Positions 1 through 7,479 of a stretch of 8,310 nucleotides of DNA are shown one piece after another (position 1 is the stretch's first letter; each line of letters starts with the position of its first letter). The stretch covers positions 1 through 8,310 of the forward strand of contig JACPDV010000600.1 in the NCBI GenBank assembly GCA_016183835.1, written 5' to 3'. The translations under genes were made by a program, and so were the position numbers. This DNA is from Armatimonadota bacterium (lineage in GTDB: Bacteria; Armatimonadota; UBA10988). The notes below the pieces were generated by a model. The model saw only the letters and a program-made list of their open reading frames with translations. It made no database searches and was not told the origin of the DNA.

Positions 1-103
1 CTCCCCCTGCGAAGCGGGGGGAGGCGGGAGGGGGGTCCTCCGGCTACCGCCAACCGGCCGGAAACCCCCACCCCGTCCCTCCCCCGCTTCGCAGGGGAGG
101 GGG
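1..103. repeat. Large imperfect inverted repeat (REP/MITE-like intergenic hairpin)
   Basis: Two arms of about 36 bases (1-36 and 64-99) are near-complementary across a 27-base centre. The shared core reads CCGCTTCGCAGGGG on the right and its complement on the left, and both arms carry long C and G runs. Each arm also holds a small hairpin of its own around GCGAAGC. The centre has a minor inner stem, CCGGC at 40-44 with GCCGG at 57-61. No open reading frame or transposase accompanies it. High-GC genomes often scatter such elements between genes, where they act as transcript-end structures or as non-autonomous elements moved in trans. The sequence shows only the structure, and copy number elsewhere is unknown. 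The window starts at the outer edge of the element, so the true left boundary may lie outside. Confidence 0.75.
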
Positions 104-186
104 CTCCCGAGATTCCAATCACTCCCCCAGTCTGACGTCGGGCCGCAACCGGAGGTCACGCGCGCCGGTCGCGGAAGTCAGTGAGC

Positions 187-192
187 GGAGAG
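187..192 (+). promoter_or_regulatory. Ribosome binding site GGAGAG for the GH123-like gene
   Basis: GGAGAG lies 7 bases before the ATG at 200. It supports that start over the GTG at 181, which is in another frame and opens a compositional shadow frame. Confidence 0.7.
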
Positions 193-199
193 ACCGCCC

Positions 200-3100
200 A
201 TGCGCAACGCATTCGCGCTCGCCCTGCTCTGTTCCCTCACCCTCGCTCTGGCCCAGGCCGACGGCCCCGTCACCCTCGGTGGGGTGACCTACGACCGGGT
301 GGACCCGGGCCCGGCGTTCACCGAGGCGTCGCGGCCGGCGCAGGACTGGGAGGCCCCGGCGCCGTCGGCAGCCGAGACCGCCGCCGGCCTGCTCGCCTAC
401 GTGTCACCCGACCCGGGCGACTACCGCACCTACCGCCGGCCCAAGCCCGACGAGCGCGTCGACCGCCTCTCGGCCTTCCTCACGCCGGGCGAGGACGAGC
501 CGGTCTGCTTCGCCGTCTACTCGCTCGCCGCGCTGGAGGGTCTGACCGTGACGGTGGACCTGAACGACGCCCCTCTCACGGTGGACATCCGCCACGAGCA
601 CTGCTGGCCGCAGCGCACGGGCTGGCGCTCGCGCGGGTGGTACCTGACGCCCGAGCTGCTCCTGCCCTGCGCCAACGGCCGGAAGATGGTGCCACAGGCG
701 CGCGGCGTGCTGCAGGAAGTGCCGTTCGACCTGGCCGCCGAGCAGACGCAGGGCTTTTGGCTGACCCTCACCGCGCCCGTCGGGGCGCAGGCCGGCCGCT
801 ACGAGGCGGCGGTCACCGTCGCCGGCGCGGGCCGGCCGGCGCTGCGGCTGCCGCTCAGCATCGACCTCCTGCCCTTCGCGCTGCAACGGCCGAAAGACCG
901 CTCCTGGCTGCTCTACGGCGACTCCGGTCGCTGGTCCGGCATGTCCGACGCACAGGTCCTGGCCGAGCTGAAGGACTACCGCCGCCACGGCATGGACGGG
1001 CTGATCGAGGGTCCGATGGGCACGCCGGACGTCTCACGGATCAAGGAAGGGAAGGTCACCTTCGACGCCTCGCCCTACCTCAAGTACGCCGGGCTGTGCC
1101 ACCAGGCCGGGATGGACGGCCCGCACGTGATCGGCTCCGCCGGGCCGGAGCTGGTGCGCAACGCGCTGGGGCTCCAGACCGACTTGAACAAAGGCGAATG
1201 GCCGGCGGAGATCAGGGCCGGCGTGCAAGCGGTGGCCAAGGCCGCGCTCGAGGCCACCCGCGACCTGCCCGCCAAGTGGTACTACTACGGCGTCGACGAG
1301 CCCACCGGCGACAACACCTACGCCATCCAGGACTACCAGGCCTGGCACGACGCCGGGGCGCACACCTACGCCACGTTCTACGTCCCCAGCTTCCTCGAGA
1401 AGGCCTCGGCCTACCTGACGGCGCCGTGCTTCGTCGTCGGCCTGGTCAGCGCCGAGCAGAGCGCACGGGCGGCCCGCGAGGCGTGCGAGAAGACCGGCGC
1501 GGAGTTCTGGTGGTACGGCACCGGGTCATATGTGAACCCCTTCCCGCAGGAAGGCTTCATGTTCCACAACCGCTACGGCGCCGGGCTGCTGTTCTGGAAG
1601 ACCGGCGCCCGGGCGGAGGCCACCTGGACCTTCTGCCGCCCGCACGAGGACGTGTTCAACGACTTCGACGGCAGCCGCGCCAACTCCGCCGAGCCGAAGG
1701 AGCAGGCCACCGCCTACCCGCACTTCACCCGCGCAGACGATTGGAGCACCTACCAGGGCGCGCTGCCCACCATCGCCTGGGAGTCGCTGCGCGAGGGCGT
1801 CGACGACTACCTCTACCTCCACACCCTCGACGCCCTGGTCGGCGAGGCGCAGGCCAGCCCGCGCGAGGCGGTCCGCCAGGCCGGCGCCGAGGCGCGGGCC
1901 ACGCTCGACGCGGCGGCGGCGAGCGTGCCGTGGGTCAACCCGATGGGCCCGGTGGGGTTCGAGACCCGGCGCTTGCAGCAGGTGCGGCGCCTGGTGGCGG
2001 ACCGCATCGTCGGCCTGCAGGCGGCGTTGGCGGGGCAGGCGGCGGCACCCGCCGAGGCGCGCGGGCGGTCGTTCAGCCTGGTGGTCAGCGTGGCCGACGG
2101 CGGCCGGCGCGCCGCGCTCCCGGCGGCCTCGGTCGCCGGCCCAGACGCGCCGCCCACGGTGGACGGCCGGCTCGACGACGCCTGCTGGCGGCAGGCGGCC
2201 CGGCTCGGCGGCTTCTCGGACATCCGCACGGGCGAGCCGTCGCCGCTGGCCACCTCCGCGCGGATCGTGGCCGACGAGCAGGCGCTCTACGTCGGGTTCG
2301 ACTGCCCCGAGCCCGACTTGGCCCACGTCACAGCGCTCGAGCGCGAGCACGACGGCAGCGCGTGGCTCGAGGACTCGGTCGAGCTGTTCGTCGCCGGCGC
2401 TGCGCGGCAGCCCTACGCCCACGTGATCCTCACCACCGGCAACGTGCGGCTCGATGAGGCCGGGCAGGACCGCGCCGCCTGGGAGCCGCGGCTGGAAACC
2501 GCCGTGAGCCGCGGCGACGGGCGTTGGTCCGCCGAGCTGGCGCTGCCCTGGCCCGAGCTGGCGCGAGCGGGCGTGCCCCGCGCGGCGGTGTTGACGCTGA
2601 ACGTCGGCCGCAACCGCTACGCCGGCGCCGACCCGCAGCCCCACACGGCCTGGTCGTGCCCCTACGGTGGGTTCCACGAGCCGGCACGGTTCGGGCTGGC
2701 GTTCCTCGTGACCGGCCCGCTGGCGCTGACGGGGCTCACCCTCCCCGACCGCTGGGGCGCACAGACGGTGCGCGCGACCTTCCGCAACCGTGGCCCTGCC
2801 GCCGCCACGGTCGAGCTGGCGCTGGAGGGCGACGCGCCGCGGAGCGTGAAGCTGGCGCCTGGCGCCGAGCGCGCCGTGGAGCTGCCGGTGGCGCTGCGCC
2901 GGCCCGGCAGCGCGCCGCTCGCGCTGGCCTGGGGGCCGGCGGGCGAGCCGCCCGCGCGGGTTGCGCTGGCGGTGGAGACGCCCGAGCCGGTGAGCCTCGG
3001 CGCAGTGGCGGGGCTGGTCAACGAGGGCGCCGAGGTGGCCGTGCCGGTGCAGGTCAACCTGGCGCCGGCCGAGCAGTCACGGCACCGGCTCGTGCTCAGC

Positions 3101-3274
3101 CTGCACGACGGCCGGGCCGCCCACGCGCAGGAGCTGGCGGCCGTGGCCGGGCGGCGGGTACGGCTCGCGGTGCGCAGCACCGGCGTGGCAAGACTCGGCC
3201 TCCGGCTGGTGGATGTCGGCGGCCGCGATGTGTGGCGGGGGCCGGAGCTGTCGTTCCTGGTCCTGCCCGACTGA
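200..3274 (+). CDS. Exported GH123/DUF4091-like glycoside hydrolase with CBM9-like domain
   Basis: The 1024-residue product begins with a signal peptide (hydrophobic to about residue 18, likely cleaved after AQA at 18-20), so it probably acts outside the cytoplasm. Residues of about 90-225 look like the beta-sandwich that precedes GH123 barrels. Residues 236-545 form the GH123/DUF4091-type barrel: WYYYGVDEP at 360-368 gives an adjacent Asp366-Glu367 pair, as in the catalytic pair of GH123 beta-N-acetylgalactosaminidases, and WESLREGVDDYLYL from 527 is the DUF4091 signature. An Ala/Arg-rich helical linker follows. Residues 650-836 (VDGRLDDACWRQA onward, then EDSVELFV) resemble CBM9-like domains that bind sugars in hydrolases. 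Residues 837-1024 are beta-rich and unassigned. GH123 removes N-acetylgalactosamine from glycans, but DUF4091 proteins are diverse and mostly uncharacterised, so the substrate is unknown. The frame is intact. Only 29 bases separate it from the convergent small gene at 3304. Confidence 0.85.
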   Translation: MRNAFALALLCSLTLALAQADGPVTLGGVTYDRVDPGPAFTEASRPAQDWEAPAPSAAETAAGLLAYVSPDPGDYRTYRRPKPDERVDRLSAFLTPGEDEPVCFAVYSLAALEGLTVTVDLNDAPLTVDIRHEHCWPQRTGWRSRGWYLTPELLLPCANGRKMVPQARGVLQEVPFDLAAEQTQGFWLTLTAPVGAQAGRYEAAVTVAGAGRPALRLPLSIDLLPFALQRPKDRSWLLYGDSGRWSGMSDAQVLAELKDYRRHGMDGLIEGPMGTPDVSRIKEGKVTFDASPYLKYAGLCHQAGMDGPHVIGSAGPELVRNALGLQTDLNKGEWPAEIRAGVQAVAKAALEATRDLPAKWYYYGVDEPTGDNTYAIQDYQAWHDAGAHTYATFYVPSFLEKASAYLTAPCFVVGLVSAEQSARAAREACEKTGAEFWWYGTGSYVNPFPQEGFMFHNRYGAGLLFWKTGARAEATWTFCRPHEDVFNDFDGSRANSAEPKEQATAYPHFTRADDWSTYQGALPTIAWESLREGVDDYLYLHTLDALVGEAQASPREAVRQAGAEARATLDAAAASVPWVNPMGPVGFETRRLQQVRRLVADRIVGLQAALAGQAAAPAEARGRSFSLVVSVADGGRRAALPAASVAGPDAPPTVDGRLDDACWRQAARLGGFSDIRTGEPSPLATSARIVADEQALYVGFDCPEPDLAHVTALEREHDGSAWLEDSVELFVAGAARQPYAHVILTTGNVRLDEAGQDRAAWEPRLETAVSRGDGRWSAELALPWPELARAGVPRAAVLTLNVGRNRYAGADPQPHTAWSCPYGGFHEPARFGLAFLVTGPLALTGLTLPDRWGAQTVRATFRNRGPAAATVELALEGDAPRSVKLAPGAERAVELPVALRRPGSAPLALAWGPAGEPPARVALAVETPEPVSLGAVAGLVNEGAEVAVPVQVNLAPAEQSRHRLVLSLHDGRAAHAQELAAVAGRRVRLAVRSTGVARLGLRLVDVGGRDVWRGPELSFLVLPD

Positions 3275-3303
3275 GCGCCTGGTCTGACACGCCTGCCCGC
3301 GCA

Positions 3304-3504
3304 TCACGGCGCCTGCCGCCGCGCCCGGTCTCGTTCGTACAGCAGCGCCAGGCACTTCCGGCACGTGACGGCGGCGCGGTCGTAGGTGGCGATGCCTTCG
3401 ACGTCGGCCCGGTGCGCCGCTTCCCTGTCGCGGGGGTTGCACAGCACCATGCCGTTTTCGTCGAGCGCGTGCCTGTCGCGACGAGCTCTACGATCTCCGG
3501 CCAC
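3304..3504 (-). CDS. Possible separate small protein with HC...CxxC zinc-knuckle-like pattern
   Basis: This alternative reading covers the last 66 codons of the VOC frame. A GTG at 3504 is preceded by GGAGG (3511-3515) with 6-base spacing, a better ribosome binding site than the VOC gene has. The product carries [15 protein letters not shown] (residues 12-26) and [12 protein letters not shown] (residues 45-56). His12, Cys22, Cys48 and Cys51 could bind one zinc; His31 is a spare candidate. The H...C...VTCxxC layout resembles short proteins of unknown function found in phages and bacteria, which suggests a gene in its own right rather than a VOC tail. The first 11 residues are mostly arginine, as in out-of-frame GC-rich translation, while another frame there reads [11 protein letters not shown], so an N-terminal frameshift is possible. 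I do not recognise the function. Confidence 0.45.
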   Translation of the reverse strand: MAGDRRARRDRHALDENGMVLCNPRDREAAHRADVEGIATYDRAAVTCRKCLALLYERDRARRQAP

Positions 3505-3900
3505 GCCCTGCCTCCGTCCGCCCTGCCGCGACCAGGCCGCGGCCTGGTCGCGGCGGTTGCCGTCCGGGTCCACCACGAAGAGGCTGGCCGGCCCCGTGGT
3601 GGTCTCGTCCGCCTCCTGCAGCAGCGCCACACCTCGCGCCTTGAGCTGGCGCTGCAGCTCGCGGACGTCCGTGAACTCGGGCAGCTCCTGGGCGTTGCCG
3701 TCCCAGCCGGGGTTGAAGGTAAGGATGTTCTTCTCGAACATCCCCTGGAACAGGCCGATCACACAATTGCCGTTCTTCAGGATCAGCCAGTTCTGGGCAG
3801 CCTCGCCGAAAAAGGCCTCGAAGCCGAGCTTCTCGTAGAAGGCCCTCGACGCCTCGAGGTCCTTGACGGCCAGGCTGACCGAAAACGCACCGAGCTCCAT
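3304..3900 (-). CDS. VOC (glyoxalase/bleomycin-resistance fold) protein, C-terminus replaced by read-through
   Basis: From the ATG at 3900 the frame starts [20 protein letters not shown] and matches a common VOC family of about 125 residues: [33 protein letters not shown], then [12 protein letters not shown] and FVVDPDGN. Similarity stops at residue 115 (base 3556), just after DPDGN, where relatives continue with a final strand of the type PILVDQH. A 30-bp palindrome follows instead, and the frame runs through an Arg-rich stretch into a Cys/His-containing tail, giving 198 residues. Neither alternative frame restores the VOC end, so a single-base frameshift does not explain it. VOC proteins are cytoplasmic metal enzymes or ligand-binding proteins. 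Here the usual first-ligand position in strand 1 reads Ser, and the last-ligand strand is lost, so metal catalysis is doubtful. AAGGTG about 6 bases upstream supports the start; longer upstream starts give non-VOC sequence. It is divergent from the beta-helix gene at 4017. Confidence 0.72.
   Translation of the reverse strand: MELGAFSVSLAVKDLEASRAFYEKLGFEAFFGEAAQNWLILKNGNCVIGLFQGMFEKNILTFNPGWDGNAQELPEFTDVRELQRQLKARGVALLQEADETTTGPASLFVVDPDGNRRDQAAAWSRQGGRRQGVAGDRRARRDRHALDENGMVLCNPRDREAAHRADVEGIATYDRAAVTCRKCLALLYERDRARRQAP
3511..3515 (-). promoter_or_regulatory. Ribosome binding site GGAGG for the small Cys/His protein
   Basis: Read on the minus strand, GGAGG sits 6 bases before the GTG at 3504, inside the extended VOC frame. 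It is the main argument that translation restarts here to give a separate small protein. Confidence 0.45.
3525..3554. repeat. Perfect 30-bp palindrome at the VOC break point
   Basis: The two 15-base halves (GCCGCGACCAGGCCG and its exact complement) meet between 3539 and 3540 with no spacer. On the minus strand the palindrome begins one base after the last recognisable VOC codon (ending at 3556). As RNA it would form a strong GC-rich hairpin. It could be a terminator-like structure without a U tract, the scar or core of a small mobile repeat, or a fold-back or assembly artefact. The sequence alone does not decide. Confidence 0.8.
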
Positions 3901-4016
3901 GGTTGGCACCTTTCCATTCCGGAGGTGGATCCCTCCCATTCTGTCGCTTGCTCCGGGCACCCGTCCGGCAAGGATGCCGGTCCTCGCGGCGAATGGACCG
4001 TCGCTCGGAGTTGCCC

Positions 4017-7000
4017 ATGACCGCCGCCCTTGCCGCCCTGCTTCTCGCCGTGCCGGTGGAGCTGCACCTCGCACCCGATGGCAACGATCGGGCCGACGGC
4101 CGCACCCGCGCCACCGCCCTGGCCACCCTCCCCCGCGCGCAGGCCGCCGCGCGCGAGCTGCGCGCCGGGGGCGTCACGGTGCTCCTCCACGGTGGGCGCT
4201 ACGTGCTCGGCGAGACCCTCACCTTCGGCCCCGACGACGCCGGCACCGAGGCCGCCCCCATCGTCTGGCGCGCCGCGCCGGGCGAGACGCCGGTGCTCTG
4301 CGGCGGCCCGGTGGTGACCGGCTTCAAGCCCTACCGCGACGGCATCTTCCAGGCCGACCTGAACGCCCAGGGGCTGGGCGGCAAGAGCTTCGGCCAGCTC
4401 TTCTTCAACGGCCGCCGGATGGTGCTCGCGCGCTGCCCGAACGTCGACCCGGCCGACCTCCACGGCGGCGCCTGGGGCCACGCCACCGGCGCCGTGCCCG
4501 ACGGCGACAAGCGTACCTTCGGCTACGACAAGCGCGAGATCGACCCTTCGAAGTGGACCCGGCCGGCCGACGGCCGGATCTCCTACTTCGCGGTCTACGA
4601 CTGGGCCTTCGCCCGCGGGCGGGTGAAGAGCGTCGATCCCGAGCAGCGCACCATCACCCTCGCCGACCAGGGCCACAGCGGCTTCGACTACGGCTTCCAG
4701 GTCGGCGACCGTTACTTCATCGAGGGCAACTTCGAGGAGCTGGACGCGCCGGGCGAGTGGTACCTGGATCCGGACAAGTCGATCCTCTACTTCTACCCGC
4801 CCGAGCCGCTCGACCAGCGCGCCGTGACCATCCCGGCGGTGGGCGACCTGATCGCCTTCCGCGGCACGCACGATGTCACCCTCCGCGGGTTGACCCTCGA
4901 GGGTTGCGACGGGCAGGCGGTGGTGATCGACGGCAGCGACCGCTGCACCGTGGCCGCCTGCACGCTGCGCAACTGCGGCGGCTGGGGCGCCTCAGTCCGC
5001 GGCGGCCGGGCCTGCGCGGTGGAGGGCTGCGACATCACCGCCACCGGCGCCGGCGGCGTGGGCGTCGAGGGCGGCGACCGCGCCCGCCTGATCCCCGCCG
5101 GGCACCGCGTCGACAACTGCTACATCCACCACATCGCCGCCTTCCAGCGCACCTACAACACCGCCATCAACCTCGGCGGAGTGGGCAACACCGCCAGCCA
5201 CAACCTCGTCCACGACACCCCGCACGCCGGGATCGTCATCTCCGGGAACGACAACGTCCTGGAGTACAACGTGATCCACCACACCAACCTGCAGTCCACC
5301 GACACGGGCGGCATCTACTCCTGCCCCCGCGACTGGACGCAGCGCGGCAACACCATTCGCTACAACGTCTGGCACCACATCGGCGGCTACGGCAAAGCCA
5401 GCTCGTGGCAGCCGGTGGTCAACGGCAAGGTCGGCTTCGAATACCCGCACTTCACCTGGGGCATCTACCTCGACGACCCGACCAGCGGCTTCCAGGTCTA
5501 CGGCAACATTCTCTACGAGGTGCCCATCTGCGGGCTCCACAACCACGGCGGCCGCGACAACGTGTGGGAGAACAACATCCTCGTCGATTGCCCCGCCTTC
5601 CAGGCCGGTCGGCTCGACCCCAACTGGAGCGAGTGGGTGGACGTCTACAAGCGCTTCAAAGCCGTCACCGGGCCGGGCAGCCCCTACCTCGACCGCTACC
5701 CCGCCCTGCGCGACTACCAGGACACCCGCCCGCAGGCGATGTCCGGGCTCAAGATCCGCCGCAACATCATCTACTACACCGCCGCCGGCACGCAGTGGAA
5801 CCGTGAGCACCGCGTCTGGGGCTGCACACCCGAGACGATGCGGCTCTACGACCTGCACACCGAGGAGCCTGAGTTCGCCGGCACCGAGTTCGACCGGAAC
5901 GTGATCTACGCCGAGCCCGGCGTGGGCCTCGAGATCAACCTGGCGCGCATCCCGCAGCCGGCCGAGCGGCTCACCTTCCAGCAGTGGCAGGCCCTGGGCA
6001 AGGACACCCACTCGGTCCTCGCCGACCCGCTGTTCGTCGACGCCGCGCGCCATGACTACCGCCTGAAGGCCGACTCGCCCGCGCTCAAGCTCGGCTTCCA
6101 GCCCATTCCCGTGGAGCAGATCGGCCTCTACCGCGACGACCTGCGCGCCACCTGGCCGCTGACCGAAGCGCCCGGCGCCGCCGGCAAGGTGGAGCCGATC
6201 GCCACCGCCTGGCAGGTGCCCGGCTTCGAGCCCGTGCCGGCGCGCGCCTTCACCCCGCGCGACGGGCTGGGCAACTTCTTCGCCAAGCTCAACGCCGGGC
6301 AGGGCGTCCGCGTCGCCTACTACGGCGGCGGCATCCACCCGGCCAGCGGCTGGCGCGCCGGCCTGCTCAAGTGGCTCCAGACTACGTACCCGAACTGCCG
6401 CATCGAGGCCATCGACGCCAGCATCTGCGACTGCTCTCGCGGCTCGGGCTTCAGCGTCTACCGCTACCGCCACGACGTGCTCGAGCGCCGGCCCGACCTG
6501 GTGATGGTCGACTTCGCCAGCGACGACCAGACCACGGCGGGCCGCGACATCCACCGTGCCGTGGAGGCCATCGTGCGGCAGACGCGGGCGGTCGATCCGG
6601 CCATCGACCTGCTCTTCCTCTACGCCTTCCGCGCCGGCAACGAGCCGGCCTACGCCGAAGACCTCTCGCCGCCGGTGGTCACCGCCTACGAGTGGCTCGC
6701 CGAGCGGTACGGTATCGCGAGCGTCGACATGGGTTACCGCGTCGCCGAGCTGGCGCGCGGCGGCAAGCTGCAGCTCAAGGGCGCGGCCGGCGCGGGGCAG
6801 GAGAGCTTCTCCAGCGACGGGGTCCGTCCCTCGCCGGCCGGCGACCGGATCTACGCCGAGGCCATCGTCGACGCGCTGAAGCAGCTCGCCGCCGGCCGGC
6901 CGGTGGCCCACAAGCCGGCTCAGCCGTTGGCCAAGGACAACCTGGAGCGCGCCCGCCTGGTGGCCATCACCCCGGCGATGCTGACCGGCGAATGGCGCGA

Positions 7001-7415
7001 GCTGCCGGCGACGGACCCGCTTCGGCAGCGGTTCATCGGCCACTTCGACACGATCTGGTACACGAACACGCCGGGGGCGAAGCTGACCTTCCGCTTCCGC
7101 GGCACGGCGGCCAGCCTGTTCGACCTGATGGGTCCCGACACGGGCCGGGCGAGGGTGACGGTGGACGGCGCGGACAAGGGCATCCGGCAGCAGGTGGACC
7201 CGTGGAGCTACTACCAGCGCCTGGCGGCGATCGACGTGGCGGGCGGACTAGCCGATGCCGAGCACACGGTGACGGTGGAGTTGCTCCCCGACGCGCCGAA
7301 CCGGAACGTACCCATCGAAGAGGCGAAGAAGCAGAACCGCTACAACCCGGCGGAGTTCGAGGGCGTGGCGCTGCGGATCGGGTGGATCCGGATGATCGGT
7401 GAGTTGGTGCCGTGA
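4017..7415 (+). CDS. Exported beta-helix protein with degenerate SGNH domain and C-terminal beta-sandwich
   Basis: The product is 1132 residues from ATG 4017, with GGAG 6 bases upstream. A second ATG at 3993 would add MDRRSELP, giving the signal peptide a more normal charged start but with no well-placed ribosome binding site. [15 protein letters not shown] (from residue 16) is the opening typical of secreted right-handed parallel beta-helix proteins. The helix spans about 279-690, with repeated Asn/Gly/His coils, DTGGIYS from 429 and RDWTQRGN from 438, a pattern shared with GH141-like and pectate-lyase-fold proteins. Residues of about 755-955 align with an SGNH hydrolase, but the expected GGS nucleophile motif reads GGGIH (Gly772), the block III Asn reads Asp836, and the catalytic His of DGVHP reads Arg937. 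Residues 980-1132 ([19 protein letters not shown]) form a CE2-like beta-sandwich. It is probably a polysaccharide-acting enzyme whose esterase module is inactive; the substrate is unknown. It is divergent from the VOC gene, with 116 bases between. Confidence 0.85.
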   Translation: MTAALAALLLAVPVELHLAPDGNDRADGRTRATALATLPRAQAAARELRAGGVTVLLHGGRYVLGETLTFGPDDAGTEAAPIVWRAAPGETPVLCGGPVVTGFKPYRDGIFQADLNAQGLGGKSFGQLFFNGRRMVLARCPNVDPADLHGGAWGHATGAVPDGDKRTFGYDKREIDPSKWTRPADGRISYFAVYDWAFARGRVKSVDPEQRTITLADQGHSGFDYGFQVGDRYFIEGNFEELDAPGEWYLDPDKSILYFYPPEPLDQRAVTIPAVGDLIAFRGTHDVTLRGLTLEGCDGQAVVIDGSDRCTVAACTLRNCGGWGASVRGGRACAVEGCDITATGAGGVGVEGGDRARLIPAGHRVDNCYIHHIAAFQRTYNTAINLGGVGNTASHNLVHDTPHAGIVISGNDNVLEYNVIHHTNLQSTDTGGIYSCPRDWTQRGNTIRYNVWHHIGGYGKASSWQPVVNGKVGFEYPHFTWGIYLDDPTSGFQVYGNILYEVPICGLHNHGGRDNVWENNILVDCPAFQAGRLDPNWSEWVDVYKRFKAVTGPGSPYLDRYPALRDYQDTRPQAMSGLKIRRNIIYYTAAGTQWNREHRVWGCTPETMRLYDLHTEEPEFAGTEFDRNVIYAEPGVGLEINLARIPQPAERLTFQQWQALGKDTHSVLADPLFVDAARHDYRLKADSPALKLGFQPIPVEQIGLYRDDLRATWPLTEAPGAAGKVEPIATAWQVPGFEPVPARAFTPRDGLGNFFAKLNAGQGVRVAYYGGGIHPASGWRAGLLKWLQTTYPNCRIEAIDASICDCSRGSGFSVYRYRHDVLERRPDLVMVDFASDDQTTAGRDIHRAVEAIVRQTRAVDPAIDLLFLYAFRAGNEPAYAEDLSPPVVTAYEWLAERYGIASVDMGYRVAELARGGKLQLKGAAGAGQESFSSDGVRPSPAGDRIYAEAIVDALKQLAAGRPVAHKPAQPLAKDNLERARLVAITPAMLTGEWRELPATDPLRQRFIGHFDTIWYTNTPGAKLTFRFRGTAASLFDLMGPDTGRARVTVDGADKGIRQQVDPWSYYQRLAAIDVAGGLADAEHTVTVELLPDAPNRNVPIEEAKKQNRYNPAEFEGVALRIGWIRMIGELVP

Positions 7416-7417
7416 CC

Positions 7418-7439
7418 GCCGCCAAGCCGGTTTGGCGGC
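7418..7439 (+). terminator. Stem-loop just after the beta-helix gene (possible terminator)
   Basis: GCCGCCAA (7418-7425) pairs perfectly with TTGGCGGC (7432-7439) around a 6-base loop, starting 3 bases after the stop codon. There is no T run downstream, so it is not a classic intrinsic terminator. In GC-rich bacteria such hairpins often mark or protect transcript ends. It also separates the secreted-protein gene from the Vsr/methyltransferase pair. Confidence 0.5.
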
Positions 7440-7468
7440 AGTGGACCCGGCGCTCGCACACCGGCAGC

Positions 7469-7472
7469 GGAG
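7469..7472 (+). promoter_or_regulatory. Ribosome binding site GGAG for vsr
   Basis: GGAG ends 7 bases before the ATG at 7480, ideal spacing. The neighbouring ATGs fit worse: 7474 leaves only 1 base and 7486 leaves 13. It therefore favours 7480 as the vsr start. Confidence 0.5.
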
Positions 7473-7479
7473 CATGTGG

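Noticed and set aside
200..260. Lipoprotein signal at Cys11 of the GH123-like protein
   Set aside because: The residues before Cys11 are Ala-Leu-Leu, lacking the small residue expected at -1; an ordinary signal peptide fits better.
181..2457. A 758-codon open frame on the + strand overlapping the GH123-like gene
   Set aside because: It is Arg/Gly/Ala/Pro-rich with no domain signature and lies in another frame of a clearly coding gene; it is a product of GC-rich third positions.
3275..3303. Terminator between the convergent GH123-like and small Cys/His genes
   Set aside because: The 29-base gap has only a short repeated GCGCCTG motif and no stable hairpin with a T tract.
3540..3570. A single frameshift as the reason for the missing VOC end
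   Set aside because: I read all three frames after DPDGN; none restores a final strand resembling the usual family ending.
3901..4016. Divergent promoters between the VOC and beta-helix genes
   Set aside because: A promoter is likely on each side, but I found no convincing -35/-10 pair on either strand.
2524..4020. A 498-codon + strand frame crossing the VOC region
   Set aside because: It is antisense to the VOC gene and out of frame with the GH123-like gene, with no recognisable motif.
3904..4074. Upstream extension of the VOC protein by 58 residues
   Set aside because: The added residues have no VOC similarity, while the ATG at 3900 gives the family's normal N-terminus with a ribosome binding site.
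4992..7043. A 683-codon open frame antisense to the beta-helix gene
   Set aside because: Low-complexity Val/Gly/Ala/Asp composition mirrors the sense codons, and no ribosome binding site or family motif is seen.
7399..7479. GTG start of Vsr at 7399 overlapping the beta-helix gene
   Set aside because: The extra residues do not match Vsr, and GGAG with good spacing points to the ATG at 7480.
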